NCBI GenBank assembly: GCA_947564645.1
Contig: CANOCU010000023.1
Location: 1-54,915, forward strand
Origin: an uncultured Lachnospiraceae bacterium
GTDB lineage: Bacteria > Bacillota > Clostridia > Lachnospirales > Lachnospiraceae
Direction: 5' to 3'
DNA length: 54,915 nucleotides
Positions 40,485-49,291 of this stretch are shown here, in pieces; position 1 is the stretch's first letter; each line of letters starts with the position of its first letter. Position numbers and translations under genes: made by a program. Under the pieces are notes generated by a model. The model was not told where the DNA came from. It saw only the letters and a list, made by a program, of their open reading frames with translations, and did no database searches.

Positions 40485-41515
40485 ATGAAAAGGAAATTAG
40501 CTGCATTGGTACTTGCTGTGGCGATGACCTCAGCGGTCCGTATAAATTGAAGGAATATGTTTCCGGCTCTTATCTGGTGATGGAGGCGAACGAAGATTAC
40601 TGGGCAGGTGCACCGGCAATCAAGGAGATAACACTCCAGTTTATCGCGGAAGAATCCCAGAGGACCAATGCTTTATTGACCGGGGAAGTGGACCTGGCAA
40701 GAACGATTGCCTATGTGGATGTGCCTACCATAGACAGCACGGACGGCCTGGAAGTGTCGATCGAAGATACGATGTCGGCAAGCGTGTTGTTTTATAACTG
40801 TTCTTCTGTTTCCGCCTGCGATAATGAGGAGCTGCGCAAGGCAATAGCTTTCGCAATCAACAATGAAGCCTGCAAGAGTGCATCTTACGGCGGCTATGCT
40901 TCCAATATATCCACCTGTACTTCTCCCAGATTCGGCGATTACAGGGAAGCGTGGGCAGAGCTTGCGGCAGACACCGGCTATTATGCGTATAATGTGGATA
41001 AGGCGAAAGAGTGTCTGGTAAATGCCGGCGTTGCAGAGGGGACGACGATCAAGCTGGTGCATACCGGCAGTAACAGGCAGGCGGCGGAAGCGGAGGTGAT
41101 ACAGTCCTGCCTGAAGGAGATCGGTTTAAACTGTGAGTTGGTAGCCGTTCCGGATACGACCGCCGATCTGGTGACCAATCAGCCGGAAAGCTGGGACATT
41201 GTACTCTGGACATGGACAAATTTCCCTGCGCAGAGCAGTTTGGCCACATTGAATACTTTTATCTATTCGAATAATTATATGCATCTGGAAGGTGCGGAGC
41301 AAGACAGTATCTTCGGTAAGATCGAGGAAGCGGTAGGCATCTATGATGATGCCAAAAAGGATGAAGTTATGCTGGCGCTGTATCAGGATCTCTATGATAT
41401 TCTTCCAGTATATGGATTGTATAATGTACAAAGCCTGAACGGGAAGGATGCAAAACTTAATATAGTGAGCAAATGTCAGGATTTCCCGCTTTTTACGGAG
41501 ACCAGTTGGCAGTAG
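40485..41515 (+). pseudogene. Peptide-binding protein (SBP family 5) with internal deletion
   Basis: A GGAG site and ATG at 40485 start a signal peptide (MKRKLAALVLAVAMTSA) that stops at 40548-40550 (TGA) after 21 codons. In another frame, from about 40533, the body of a family-5 binding protein begins abruptly at SGPYKLKEYVSGSYLVMEANEDYW, which normally lies around residue 190-210 of such proteins. It then runs intact to TAG 41513-41515 (KEITLQFIAEES, then DILPVYGLYNVQSLNGK). So the lipobox cysteine and the whole N-terminal lobe are missing and the frame is shifted. The DNA fits one deletion of roughly 500-600 bp. The operon therefore lacks its own receptor unless another copy exists elsewhere. 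Confidence 0.85.
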
Positions 41516-41591
41516 AAGGAATCTTATGTTATAGGAAACGACCGGGATTTGTGCTGAGGAAGTGGCGCGGGCTGACGAAACGGGTTATTAT

Positions 41592-41631
41592 AAAAGGGGC
41601 TGCCGGATGATGTGGCGGCCTCTTTTTACGA
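41592..41631 (+). terminator. Terminator after the peptide ABC operon
   Basis: GGGGCTGCC and GGCGGCCTC pair (one G-U), loop GGATGATGT region, followed by TTTTT. Confidence 0.75.
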
Positions 41632-41673
41632 AAAAGTCAGGTCTGGCAAAACAGTACAGAAAAGGAGGACAAC

Positions 41674-43137
41674 ATGGGAGCATTAGAGAGAGTAACACCG
41701 GAGGAGGTCGGTATTTCCAGCCGGGCGGTGATGCGGTTGTTGGATGAGCTGGAGGCGGGGGTGACGGAGCCTCACGGTATCATGATCATGCGCCATGGAA
41801 AGGTCTGCGTGGAAGGGGCATGGAAGCCCTATGCAGTGGGGATGAACCACGGTATGCAGTCATTTACCAAAACATATGCCGGTACGGCGATCGGCATTGC
41901 CTGCACCCAGGGAATGCTTTCCCTGGATGAGAGACTGAGGGATATCTTTCCGGGTAAAGGCATGGCGCAGGAATACAGCGACCGGCTGACGGTCAGGAAT
42001 CTGCTGCGGATGGGCACAGGCATGAGGAGCCTTCCCGGCTTTGAGGGGGACTGGATCGGGAATTTCTTAAGCCATCCTATCGAGAAAGAGCCGGGCAGCG
42101 AGTTCTTCTACAACAGTGTGGGTTCCACCATGTTGGGAGCGGTCATCCGGGCGAAGACGGGAAAGACACTGCATCGGTTTCTTGCGGAGAACCTGTTTCA
42201 TAAGATCGGTATTGACGAGGCGCATGTGGGATGGCTCAGGCTGCAGGACGGTATGGAGGTCGGAGGCAGCGGGATCTTCACTACGCTGGAGGACAATCTG
42301 CGGCTGATGAAGCTGTATCTGGACGGCGGCGTCTGGGAGGGAGAACGGATCCTGTCTGAGGAATATGTAAGACTGGCATCCTCCATGCAGATCGATAATC
42401 ATGGAGGAGCGTCTGTGGAGGGCAGCGCCGGGTATGGATTCCAGATGTGGATGTGCAGCAGGCCGGGATGCTTCCGTGCCGACGGCGCTATGGGACAGTA
42501 TGGTTTCGTCGCACCGCAGGAGGACCTGGTCATTATCCTGCATGAGACGGTGGACAGCAGCAAATGCGATACGATCCTCGGGTATTTCTACCGTCTCCTG
42601 GATGAGGGCCTGGACAGAGAAGCGGCGTCAGAAGAGGAGCAGGATGCTCTGCAGAGACGGCTGCGGTGCCTGTCGCTGCCGGCGCCGCTTACCGGGAAGA
42701 GGGGAGACCGTAAGGACTTTGAAGGAAAGTGGAAGATTGCGGAGGGAAGCGTGCACATGGGTATCGTGACCGGCGGGATCATGCAGAAGTATTATCCGGT
42801 AACGCCGATCGACCGCTTCGCCCTTGAATTTGAAGGGGATGAATGTATCCTTACCATAGAGGAAGCAGGCGGGAGAAAAAAGCTGCGGGCGGGCATGGAC
42901 GGCGCATATCGCAGAAATGTCCTGTCTTTCCCGTTCTATCCGGTGTCCGTGATGAAACTGGCATGCAGGTTTGGGACAGAAAAGGAGTTGTGTATGGAAT
43001 GCCGCCTGCCGGAGACCTGTTTTGCCTATGAGATTCGTATGGTTTCCACGGACGCCGGCATTCAGATCACGAAGGAATACCGCATAGCCGACCCGGAACC
43101 GGACGGATGCCGTCAGGCGTTGGCCGTGAGGGAATAG
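41674..43137 (+). CDS. Serine beta-lactamase-like hydrolase
   Basis: A 487-residue protein with AAAGGAGG 9 bases before the ATG. It is a class C/penicillin-binding-like fold: SxxK in MQSFTKTYAGTAIGIAC (S-F-T-K, about residues 67-70), the YxN motif in EFFYNSVGSTMLGAVI (Y-N-S, near 149-152), and an H/K-x-G-like region GAGYGFQMWM/ADGAMGQYGF near 250-275 (here A-M-G). The C-terminal 150 residues are a separate beta-rich domain (WKIAEGSVHMGIVTGG..., then ECRLPETCFAYEIRMVS). No signal peptide is present, so it is probably cytoplasmic and acts as an esterase or D-amino-acid peptidase rather than a drug-resistance enzyme. Confidence 0.85.
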   Translation: MGALERVTPEEVGISSRAVMRLLDELEAGVTEPHGIMIMRHGKVCVEGAWKPYAVGMNHGMQSFTKTYAGTAIGIACTQGMLSLDERLRDIFPGKGMAQEYSDRLTVRNLLRMGTGMRSLPGFEGDWIGNFLSHPIEKEPGSEFFYNSVGSTMLGAVIRAKTGKTLHRFLAENLFHKIGIDEAHVGWLRLQDGMEVGGSGIFTTLEDNLRLMKLYLDGGVWEGERILSEEYVRLASSMQIDNHGGASVEGSAGYGFQMWMCSRPGCFRADGAMGQYGFVAPQEDLVIILHETVDSSKCDTILGYFYRLLDEGLDREAASEEEQDALQRRLRCLSLPAPLTGKRGDRKDFEGKWKIAEGSVHMGIVTGGIMQKYYPVTPIDRFALEFEGDECILTIEEAGGRKKLRAGMDGAYRRNVLSFPFYPVSVMKLACRFGTEKELCMECRLPETCFAYEIRMVSTDAGIQITKEYRIADPEPDGCRQALAVRE

Positions 43138-43216
43138 AAGCAGCGTGAGATCCGGCTGCGCCAGAGGACAGAGACGTAAAGAGAGGCCGACAACTCAGCT
43201 GCGTTCAGGGGAAGGA

Positions 43217-43471
43217 ATGATAGTAAAAATGACACTTACTATAGCTGCATATGGTATGATACTGCTGATCGTTTATCTGCTGATCCGGGAAAAATGCTCC
43301 CTGGCGCCGGTCTTTATCCTGGTGCCGGTGGCGGCCGCGTTATGCTGCGGATTTTCCATGACGGAGATCGCCGGTTTCGTGGCGCAGGGGATCTGGTATG
43401 AAGATGAGGAGTATAAACTTACGAAAGGAACTTTGCGCTGCAGATATGTTCAGCAGGAAATGGGCGGCTGA
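43217..43471 (+). pseudogene. Fragment of a membrane transporter, fused to foreign sequence
   Basis: ATG 43217 with GGAAGGA nearby opens MIVKMTLTIAAYGMILLIVYLLIREKCSLAPVFILVPVAAALCCGFSMTEIAGFVAQGI. This looks like the first two membrane segments of a CitMHS/gluconate-type ion transporter. From about 43397 the sequence changes to a soluble type (WYEDEEYKLTKGTLRCRYVQQEMGG) and stops. Only about 60 of an expected 430 residues are left. It is the first part of a mosaic that runs to 43864. Confidence 0.6.
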
Positions 43472-43562
43472 GACGAAAGAAAAGATGTCAGCGTTGGTGG
43501 ATGGATTATATTTGGAGTATTGTGAAAAGAATCCGGCATGGCAGCTTGCCATAAAACAATGA
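43449..43562 (+). pseudogene. Short soluble fragment of unknown origin
   Basis: An ATG at 43449 reads MFSRKWAAETKEKMSALVDGLYLEYCEKNPAWQLAIKQ and stops at 43560-43562. It is in a different frame from both neighbours. Probably the tail of a lost gene, not a functional protein. Confidence 0.35.
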
Positions 43563-43864
43563 CGAATGCACTGATGCTGACTGCGGTAAGGGAAATGCCC
43601 AGAAGAGGGGAAACCTCTCCGGAAAAGCATGTTAATAAAATGAAGGATATACCTGAATATATAGCAAAGCACTACTGCAACGATGATTTTGTGGAAATCG
43701 GATTTGGCCGGATGGACATCCAGAAGATCATTGATACTGCGTTGGAACTGGGCAGCGTTGAATATATCATATTGGAGCAGGATGCCACGAAGCTGAACCA
43801 GCTTGAAAGTATCAAACGGAGCATGGAAGGGTTCCATAAGTTCGACGGAATCAGCTGGGAATGA
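43559..43864 (+). pseudogene. C-terminal remnant of a sugar phosphate isomerase/epimerase
   Basis: From an ATG at 43559 (overlapping the stop of the previous fragment) the product reads MTNALMLTAVREMPRRGETSPEKHVNKMKDIPEYIAKHYCNDDFVEIGFGRMDIQKIIDTALELGSVEYIILEQDATKLNQLESIKRSMEGF. The last part, EYIILEQDATKLNQLESIKRS, matches the end of TIM-barrel sugar phosphate isomerase/epimerases. Only the C-terminal third is left. A terminator follows at 43890. Confidence 0.65.
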
Positions 43865-43889
43865 CGGGAATTTCTGCCCTTTATACAGT

Positions 43890-43913
43890 TAAGGGATGTC
43901 CCTTGCTTTTTTA
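43890..43913 (+). terminator. Terminator after the remnant
   Basis: AAGGGA / TCCCTT with a 2-base loop, followed by GCTTTTTT. Confidence 0.65.
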
Positions 43914-44005
43914 ACCGATCTGGGCTATTCTAATATGGAAATTCATTTACAGTACAGATAGAATCAATCTCTCATGATTAGAGGATTGCGAAAAGGAGTA
44001 ATAGA

Positions 44006-44824
44006 ATGGCGGATCATTATAAGATGATGGTAGTGGATCTGGACGGTACCTTGCTGAACAGCCATAGCATGTTAGAGGAAGCGACGAAAGAGATTCTGCA
44101 GACTTGTATGAAGAAGGGCAGGAAAATCATTCTTTGTTCTTCGCGATCCTATGAAGAATTGTATACAATTGCAGAAGAACTGTACAGAGGTTGTGAAGGG
44201 CAGTATTGCATCGGGTTTGGCGGAGCGCTGTGCTATACGCAGGACGGTCAGGCTGTTATAAAAGCCGATCCGATTGACAAAGCTGCGGCAGACCGCATAA
44301 TCAGCCTGGCGGAAAACAGCCGCATTCATATCCATGGATATGATGAAACGGGATTGTATTATTATAAAGAGACGAAAGAACTTGATACGTTCTTAAACTT
44401 TGCCAAAGTGACGCATATTCGAATGGAAAAGATATCTTATGAGGAATTTCTGCAAAGAGACTTTCTTAAGCTGATGTGTTTGGGGGAGATGGAAAAGTTA
44501 GAGGAATATGACAAGGCAATCTCTCCGTTTGCCGGCACGGCGTTTTCCAATCCGGCAGGACAACAGGGCTATCTGGATATCATTCGAAGCGGGATATCGA
44601 AGGGAACGGGCGTAGAAAAGCTGTGCAGCTATCTGGGAATCCCCATGGAGCAGTGTATTTGCGTCGGGGATGGAGAAAATGATATCCCAATGCTCCAAAG
44701 AGCCGGCCTTGGGATTGCCATGAAGAACGGGACAGACAGCGCGAAAGCGGCCGCAGACTATGTGGTGCCCTTTAGCAATGATGAAAATGCTGTCGGCTAT
44801 CTGGCCGGAAGATTCCTGGGTTGA
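44006..44824 (+). CDS. HAD phosphatase, Cof/IIB type
   Basis: A 272-residue cytoplasmic phosphatase with AAAGGAG 7 bases before the ATG. Motif I MVVDLDGTLLN (residues 8-18, nucleophile D11 and acid D13), motif II S in ILCSSRSYEEL near 47-57, motif III K in SKGTGVEKLCSYLGI near 197-211, and motif IV CVGDGENDIPMLQRAGLGIAM near 219-239. A C2-type cap domain occupies about 85-185. Cof-type HADs dephosphorylate sugar phosphates and other small metabolites. It ends at a terminator shared with the convergent AraC gene. Confidence 0.93.
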   Translation: MADHYKMMVVDLDGTLLNSHSMLEEATKEILQTCMKKGRKIILCSSRSYEELYTIAEELYRGCEGQYCIGFGGALCYTQDGQAVIKADPIDKAAADRIISLAENSRIHIHGYDETGLYYYKETKELDTFLNFAKVTHIRMEKISYEEFLQRDFLKLMCLGEMEKLEEYDKAISPFAGTAFSNPAGQQGYLDIIRSGISKGTGVEKLCSYLGIPMEQCICVGDGENDIPMLQRAGLGIAMKNGTDSAKAAADYVVPFSNDENAVGYLAGRFLG

Positions 44825-44836
44825 TTTGATTGATTT

Positions 44837-44878
44837 TGAGCCGTCACAGATCCTGATGAGATCTGTGGCGGCTTTTTG
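44837..44878. terminator. Bidirectional terminator
   Basis: GCCGTCACAGATC / GATCTGTGGCGGC with one mismatch and a 6-base loop, then TTTTTG on the plus strand and CAAAATC on the minus strand. Confidence 0.8.
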
Positions 44879-44888
44879 CTGCCCGTTT

Positions 44889-47140
44889 TTAATTCGATGT
44901 AAATTCTTTCGGTGTGACGCCCATGACTCGTTTGAATGCGCGGCGGAAGGAATTATCGTTGGTATAGCCGACCGCCAGGGCAATGTCTTTAATGAGGCAG
45001 TTCTTTTCACTGAGCATCTGGCAGGCTTTCTCAATGCGGATCTGCTCTAAAAGATTCGCAAAGGAAGTGCCGATGACTTCCCGAAAGATCTGATAGGCAA
45101 AAGATTCACTGATCTGAAATTCATCGCAGATATTGTAGATCGAAAAGTCGTCACGGGTATAGTGATTGCTAATATATTGCAGTATCTGCTCTGCCTGCTG
45201 TTCGTTCTTCGCGGAATTAAGCTGATTATTGGCAAGTACCAGATACTGGTTAAATTGAAGGAGCGCATCGACCAGTTCCTCGAAGCCGGCAGCCTGTTGA
45301 ATGGACGAAAAGGCTTTGCTTGCCAACTGCTCTTTTGGCAGTTCCGCCAATCCCCTTAGAACAGAATTGCGGATAGCGAAGACGAGCTGTCTGATCATGG
45401 AAGACGACAGGCTTCTGTCCGTAAAGTTATCACGTTTGATTGTATTGAGCAGGTGGATCAGGTCATTGGAGGAGCCGGTCTTAATTAGCCGGAGAAGTTC
45501 AAGTTCCGTCTGGATCGGATAATAATACAACTTCTGTATTTCGGGAATATCCCGGGAGGTGTAGAAACTATGTTCCCTGTTTCTGACGGCCTGTTGGGAA
45601 ACAATGACAGCCTGGTGATAAGCTTTCGGCAGATCGTCTATCATGGAATAGACATCGCTGGCATAGAAGGTCAGGTCAATAGTCCCTTCCCGGATGGCTG
45701 CTTTCCGGGCATGGTCCGAAGAAGATCGAACCTGCTGCAGGAACAGATCTTCCTGAATCTCTTCTCCGATCAGGACAACGGCTTTCTGACGGCTGTCAAT
45801 ATCCAGGCAATAGGCCGGAAACAGAAAATTTTTTTCGATATATTCCCGGGCCAGAGCGGAAAGCAGGATCGGATATTTTATGAGTTCGGTCTGAGGATCG
45901 TTGCTGATTATGGAAAAATCAGTTAATACAACAATAAATTTCTGACCGCCGGGCTTGATATTCAGCGTAGAGAAAAGATATTGCAGTTCGCCCGGTTTAT
46001 TGATCGCGCCCAAAAGAGCGTTGCGAAGCATTGCGGCTTCCAGAAGCGGTTTTTGAGACGAAAGGCTTTGCCGCAGCTCCTGATTGCTCGTTATCAGACC
46101 GGAAGCGGCATTGATGATATAGGAAAATTCATCTTTTGCCGACGTATTTATTTCTGAGGAATCGCCGCTTAGATAGGCGATCACTCTTTTTAAGGAGGCG
46201 GCTTTGTGCATTCCAAGAAGAGCGGTAAATGTGATACTCATCAGCAGCGTTAACCCGATCAGGAGGACAACGCTGCGGTTGGCATCGGTCATGTTTGCCA
46301 TAACAGCGTCTTTGGGAGAGAAAATGCAGTATTTCCAGCCGTTGTAGTCGGATTCTATCGTACTCACGATATAGTTTTGATAATCGTAATCAGGATCGGA
46401 GTGTTGGATGATACAGTTTGTGGCATCCTTCAGGGACAGGGAAGCCTCTTTTCCCTGTACGGAAGTGATCAGATTGTTGTCACTGTCCAACAGCAGGGCG
46501 ATGCTGCCCGGATCGATCAATAATTGTGTCATGGTACTTTGCAGGGCAGAGTCCTTCAGCTCGATGATCACAAGGGCCCATGGATACTGGGAGGCGGTAT
46601 TGGTGACAAGCGAAGGAGTAATGGCGCCGGTATCGCTTTTGAACTGAATAAAATCATTGTTATAGAACTTGGCCCGGGAAAATTCCTGAAAATTGTCAAA
46701 ATCCATGCCGGTAAAAGAAAAAAGGCCCGGATAGGTCTGTTTTGTCAGGCGCAGCGCATTGTTCTCGCTGATCACGAAACCGTTGTTTAACAGGACGATC
46801 TGCAGATTTTTGATATAGCTGTTGATCAGGGAAAATTTTGGCAGATGCTGATACACTTCATAATTGTCTGCGCTTCCGGTGGGGATCTCCTCATATCCGG
46901 AGAGATTAACAAGTTCAGGCATGGACTGCAGATAAAAGGGAATTGACTCCATCTCCCGCAGCCGGGCATCCATAATGTCAACACTCTGATGCAGCATACT
47001 GAGAGAATAATTTCGGACTAATTTTGTCATCGATGAGACAGAAGAATAATAGATGATGATACCGATGGAGACAGGTACGAACATACGGAGAGATAGGAAA
47101 TTAAAATGCGGAAGAATGCGCGTTGATCCGAAGACTTCAT
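44889..47140 (-). CDS. YesN-like AraC regulator with extracellular sensor, apparent N-terminal frameshift
   Basis: The main frame from ATG 47084 gives 731 residues. Segment 1-15 is hydrophobic (a membrane helix), an extracellular sensor runs about 30-260, and a second helix SVVLLIGLTLLMSITFTALLG is near 270-290. A linker and GGDEF-like/YesN middle part follow (about 300-600). The C-terminal AraC domain has two HTH motifs: FSIYNICDEFQISESFAYQIFREVIG and CLIKDIALAVGYTNDNSFRRAFKRVMG. ATG 47084 has no ribosome site. A better start with GGAG at 47140 reads MKSSDQRAFFRILISYLSV and would join in frame to FVPVSIGIIIY only if one base is missing in the run near 47085. Either the gene is frameshifted, or the start is at 47084. 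It should regulate the divergent transporter operon. Confidence 0.85.
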
Positions 47141-47189
47141 AAGCAGCTCCTTTGTGACCGACATGAGAATGAATGGATTTTACGCATTT

Positions 47190-47218
47190 ATTATAATATA
47201 GAAGCCATTTGCGTGCAA
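47190..47218 (-). promoter_or_regulatory. Promoter of the AraC regulator
   Basis: Minus-strand TTGCAC (47213-47218), 17 bases, TATAAT (47190-47195). Confidence 0.7.
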
Positions 47219-47313
47219 CTAAGGTAAAGCCGTAAAGCAGGAATTGTATGTGCCATAAAGAGATTGCACGGTACGGGAAACAGAAATTGTAGGGCTGTTG
47301 GAGAAGTAGAAAG

Positions 47314-47342
47314 TTTACGGAGAATATTCTGGCCTGTATGAT
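47314..47342 (+). promoter_or_regulatory. Promoter of the transporter operon
   Basis: TTTACG (47314-47319), 17 bases, TATGAT (47337-47342), 41 bases before the LplB-like ATG. The weak -35 box fits a promoter that needs an activator such as the AraC protein. Confidence 0.65.
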
Positions 47343-47383
47343 AAGGACACAAGAAAACGGACAGGGAAGGAGGCCCTATCGTC

Positions 47384-48307
47384 ATGCATGTTCTTTTGCA
47401 AGTGAAAAGAAGCTTAAAGTTAATGAAACGTCACTGGCAGTTTTATCTGCTCATTTCATTGCCGCTATTGTACATCATCGTATTTTGTTATGTGCCAATG
47501 CCGGGTGTTCTTATGGCATTTGAACGATATAGCCCGTCCAAAGGGCTGTTCGGAAGCGAGTGGGTGGGGCTTCGAAACTTCAAACAGTTTTTTGCATCCC
47601 CTTCCAATACCAGGATTATATGGAATACGTTGCGGATCGGCTTATACTCTCTGATCGCAGGGTTTCCGATACCGATCATTCTGGCGATCGCGGTCAACGA
47701 GGTGGCAAATAAACGGTTTAAGAAAACGGTACAGATGGTAACGTACGCGCCCTATTTTATTTCCACAGTGGTTCTGGTAGGTATCCTGAGCCAGATCACA
47801 GATCCCCGCCTTGGCATTCTCAATAAGATCATTGAATTGTTCGGAGGAAATGCCATTCATTTCATGGGGGATCCGAATATGTTTGACCACTTATATGTAT
47901 GGTCGGGAATCTGGCAGGGAGCCGGATACAGTTCCGTTATTTATATTGCGGCGCTGGCAGGGGTCAGTAAGGAACTGCAGGAGGCGGCTGTGGTAGACGG
48001 CGCCACGAGATGGGAACGTATATGGCATGTGGATCTACCGTCCATACGGCCGCAGATTGTGATCCTTCTTATTTTCAATGTGGGAAACATCCTGAATATC
48101 GGATATGAAAAAGTATATCTGATGCAGAATGATCTGAACATTCAAAAATCGGAAATCATATCTACCTTTGTATATAAAGTGGGACTGGTCAACGCCGATT
48201 ATGGATTTTCGGCGGCGGTCGGACTGTTTAACGCACTGATCAGTATTATCCTGATCATGATCGCAAACGCCGTAGCAAAGAAGACAGCGGAGACCAGCAT
48301 CTGGTAA
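47384..48307 (+). CDS. Carbohydrate ABC transporter permease, LplB-like
   Basis: A 307-residue membrane permease with AAGGAGG 10 bases before the ATG. Six hydrophobic segments, the start MKRHWQFYLLISLPLLYIIVFCYVPMPGVLMAFERYSP, and the EAA loop LQEAAVVDGATRWERIWHVDLPSIRPQ near residues 196-222. It belongs with the next permease and the lipoprotein at 49292 in a complete sugar importer (without its own ATPase). The neighbours GH29 and GH2 suggest it imports a fucose- or mannose-containing oligosaccharide. Confidence 0.93.
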   Translation: MHVLLQVKRSLKLMKRHWQFYLLISLPLLYIIVFCYVPMPGVLMAFERYSPSKGLFGSEWVGLRNFKQFFASPSNTRIIWNTLRIGLYSLIAGFPIPIILAIAVNEVANKRFKKTVQMVTYAPYFISTVVLVGILSQITDPRLGILNKIIELFGGNAIHFMGDPNMFDHLYVWSGIWQGAGYSSVIYIAALAGVSKELQEAAVVDGATRWERIWHVDLPSIRPQIVILLIFNVGNILNIGYEKVYLMQNDLNIQKSEIISTFVYKVGLVNADYGFSAAVGLFNALISIILIMIANAVAKKTAETSIW

Positions 48308-48322
48308 GGAGGTGAAGGTTCA

Positions 48323-49234
48323 ATGAAGACTGGAAAAACAGAGGCAAGAAAAGCGGAAAGATACATAGGAGACGATCTTTTTATGGCTGCTATCTATTTC
48401 TTCCTGCTCGTAGTGCTTATTTGTATGCTCTATCCGCTGATCTATGTGGTGAGCGCATCCTTTAGCAGTCCCGGTGCGGTAGCGGGCGGCAAGGTATTTC
48501 TGTGGCCGGTGGAGCCCACGCTTCTTGGATATCAGGCGGTGTTTCAGAATCAGAAGATCGTCACGGGATTTTTGAATCCTGTCTTTTATCTGGCGGTCGG
48601 GACATCCGTGAACCTGGTCATGACTATGCTGGCTGCATACCCGCTGTCCAGAAAAGAGTTCTACGGCAGAAAGGTGGTCACGGCAATCTTCGTGTTTACC
48701 ATGTATTTCAGCGGCGGTCTCGTTCCATCCTATTTATTGATGAAGAATCTGAGACTGCTCGACACGAGAGCCGTGCTGATTATTCCGGTGGCAATGTCCG
48801 TTTGGAATGTGATCATCGCCCGTACTTATCTGCAGAATACCATTCCGGATGAGCTTTTTGAGGCGGCGTCTATTGACGGATGCTCGGAGACAGGATTTTT
48901 CCTGAAAGTCGTCCTACCGTTATCCAAACCGATTATGGCGGTGTTGGTATTGTATTATGGGGTATATCACTGGAATTCTTATTTTAATGCCATGATTTAT
49001 CTGAAATCGCCGGAGCTTCAGCCGCTGCAGATCGTTCTGCGGGAGATTCTGCTGCTGGGGAAGGTGGATATGACCATGATCACGGATGTAGCAGCATTGG
49101 AGAAAATGCAGGGACTCTCCAATCTGCTCAAGTATGCGGTGATCGTAGTGGCCAGTGTGCCGATGATGTGCATTTATCCCTTTGTGCAGAAACATTTTGT
49201 AAAGGGAGTTATGGTGGGATCATTAAAGGGCTGA
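48323..49234 (+). CDS. Carbohydrate ABC transporter permease, LplC/YtcP-like
   Basis: A 303-residue permease; GGAGGTG precedes the ATG, 15-bp gap to the previous gene. Six hydrophobic segments, EAA loop FEAASIDGCSETGFFLKVVLPLSKP near 179-203, and the family-typical end YPFVQKHFVKGVMVGSLKG. It is the partner of the LplB-like gene. Confidence 0.93.
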   Translation: MKTGKTEARKAERYIGDDLFMAAIYFFLLVVLICMLYPLIYVVSASFSSPGAVAGGKVFLWPVEPTLLGYQAVFQNQKIVTGFLNPVFYLAVGTSVNLVMTMLAAYPLSRKEFYGRKVVTAIFVFTMYFSGGLVPSYLLMKNLRLLDTRAVLIIPVAMSVWNVIIARTYLQNTIPDELFEAASIDGCSETGFFLKVVLPLSKPIMAVLVLYYGVYHWNSYFNAMIYLKSPELQPLQIVLREILLLGKVDMTMITDVAALEKMQGLSNLLKYAVIVVASVPMMCIYPFVQKHFVKGVMVGSLKG

Positions 49235-49291
49235 TCATAAGCAAATGCTTTATGATAGAGAAAAGAGACAACTGTATAGGAGGGAAAAGGA

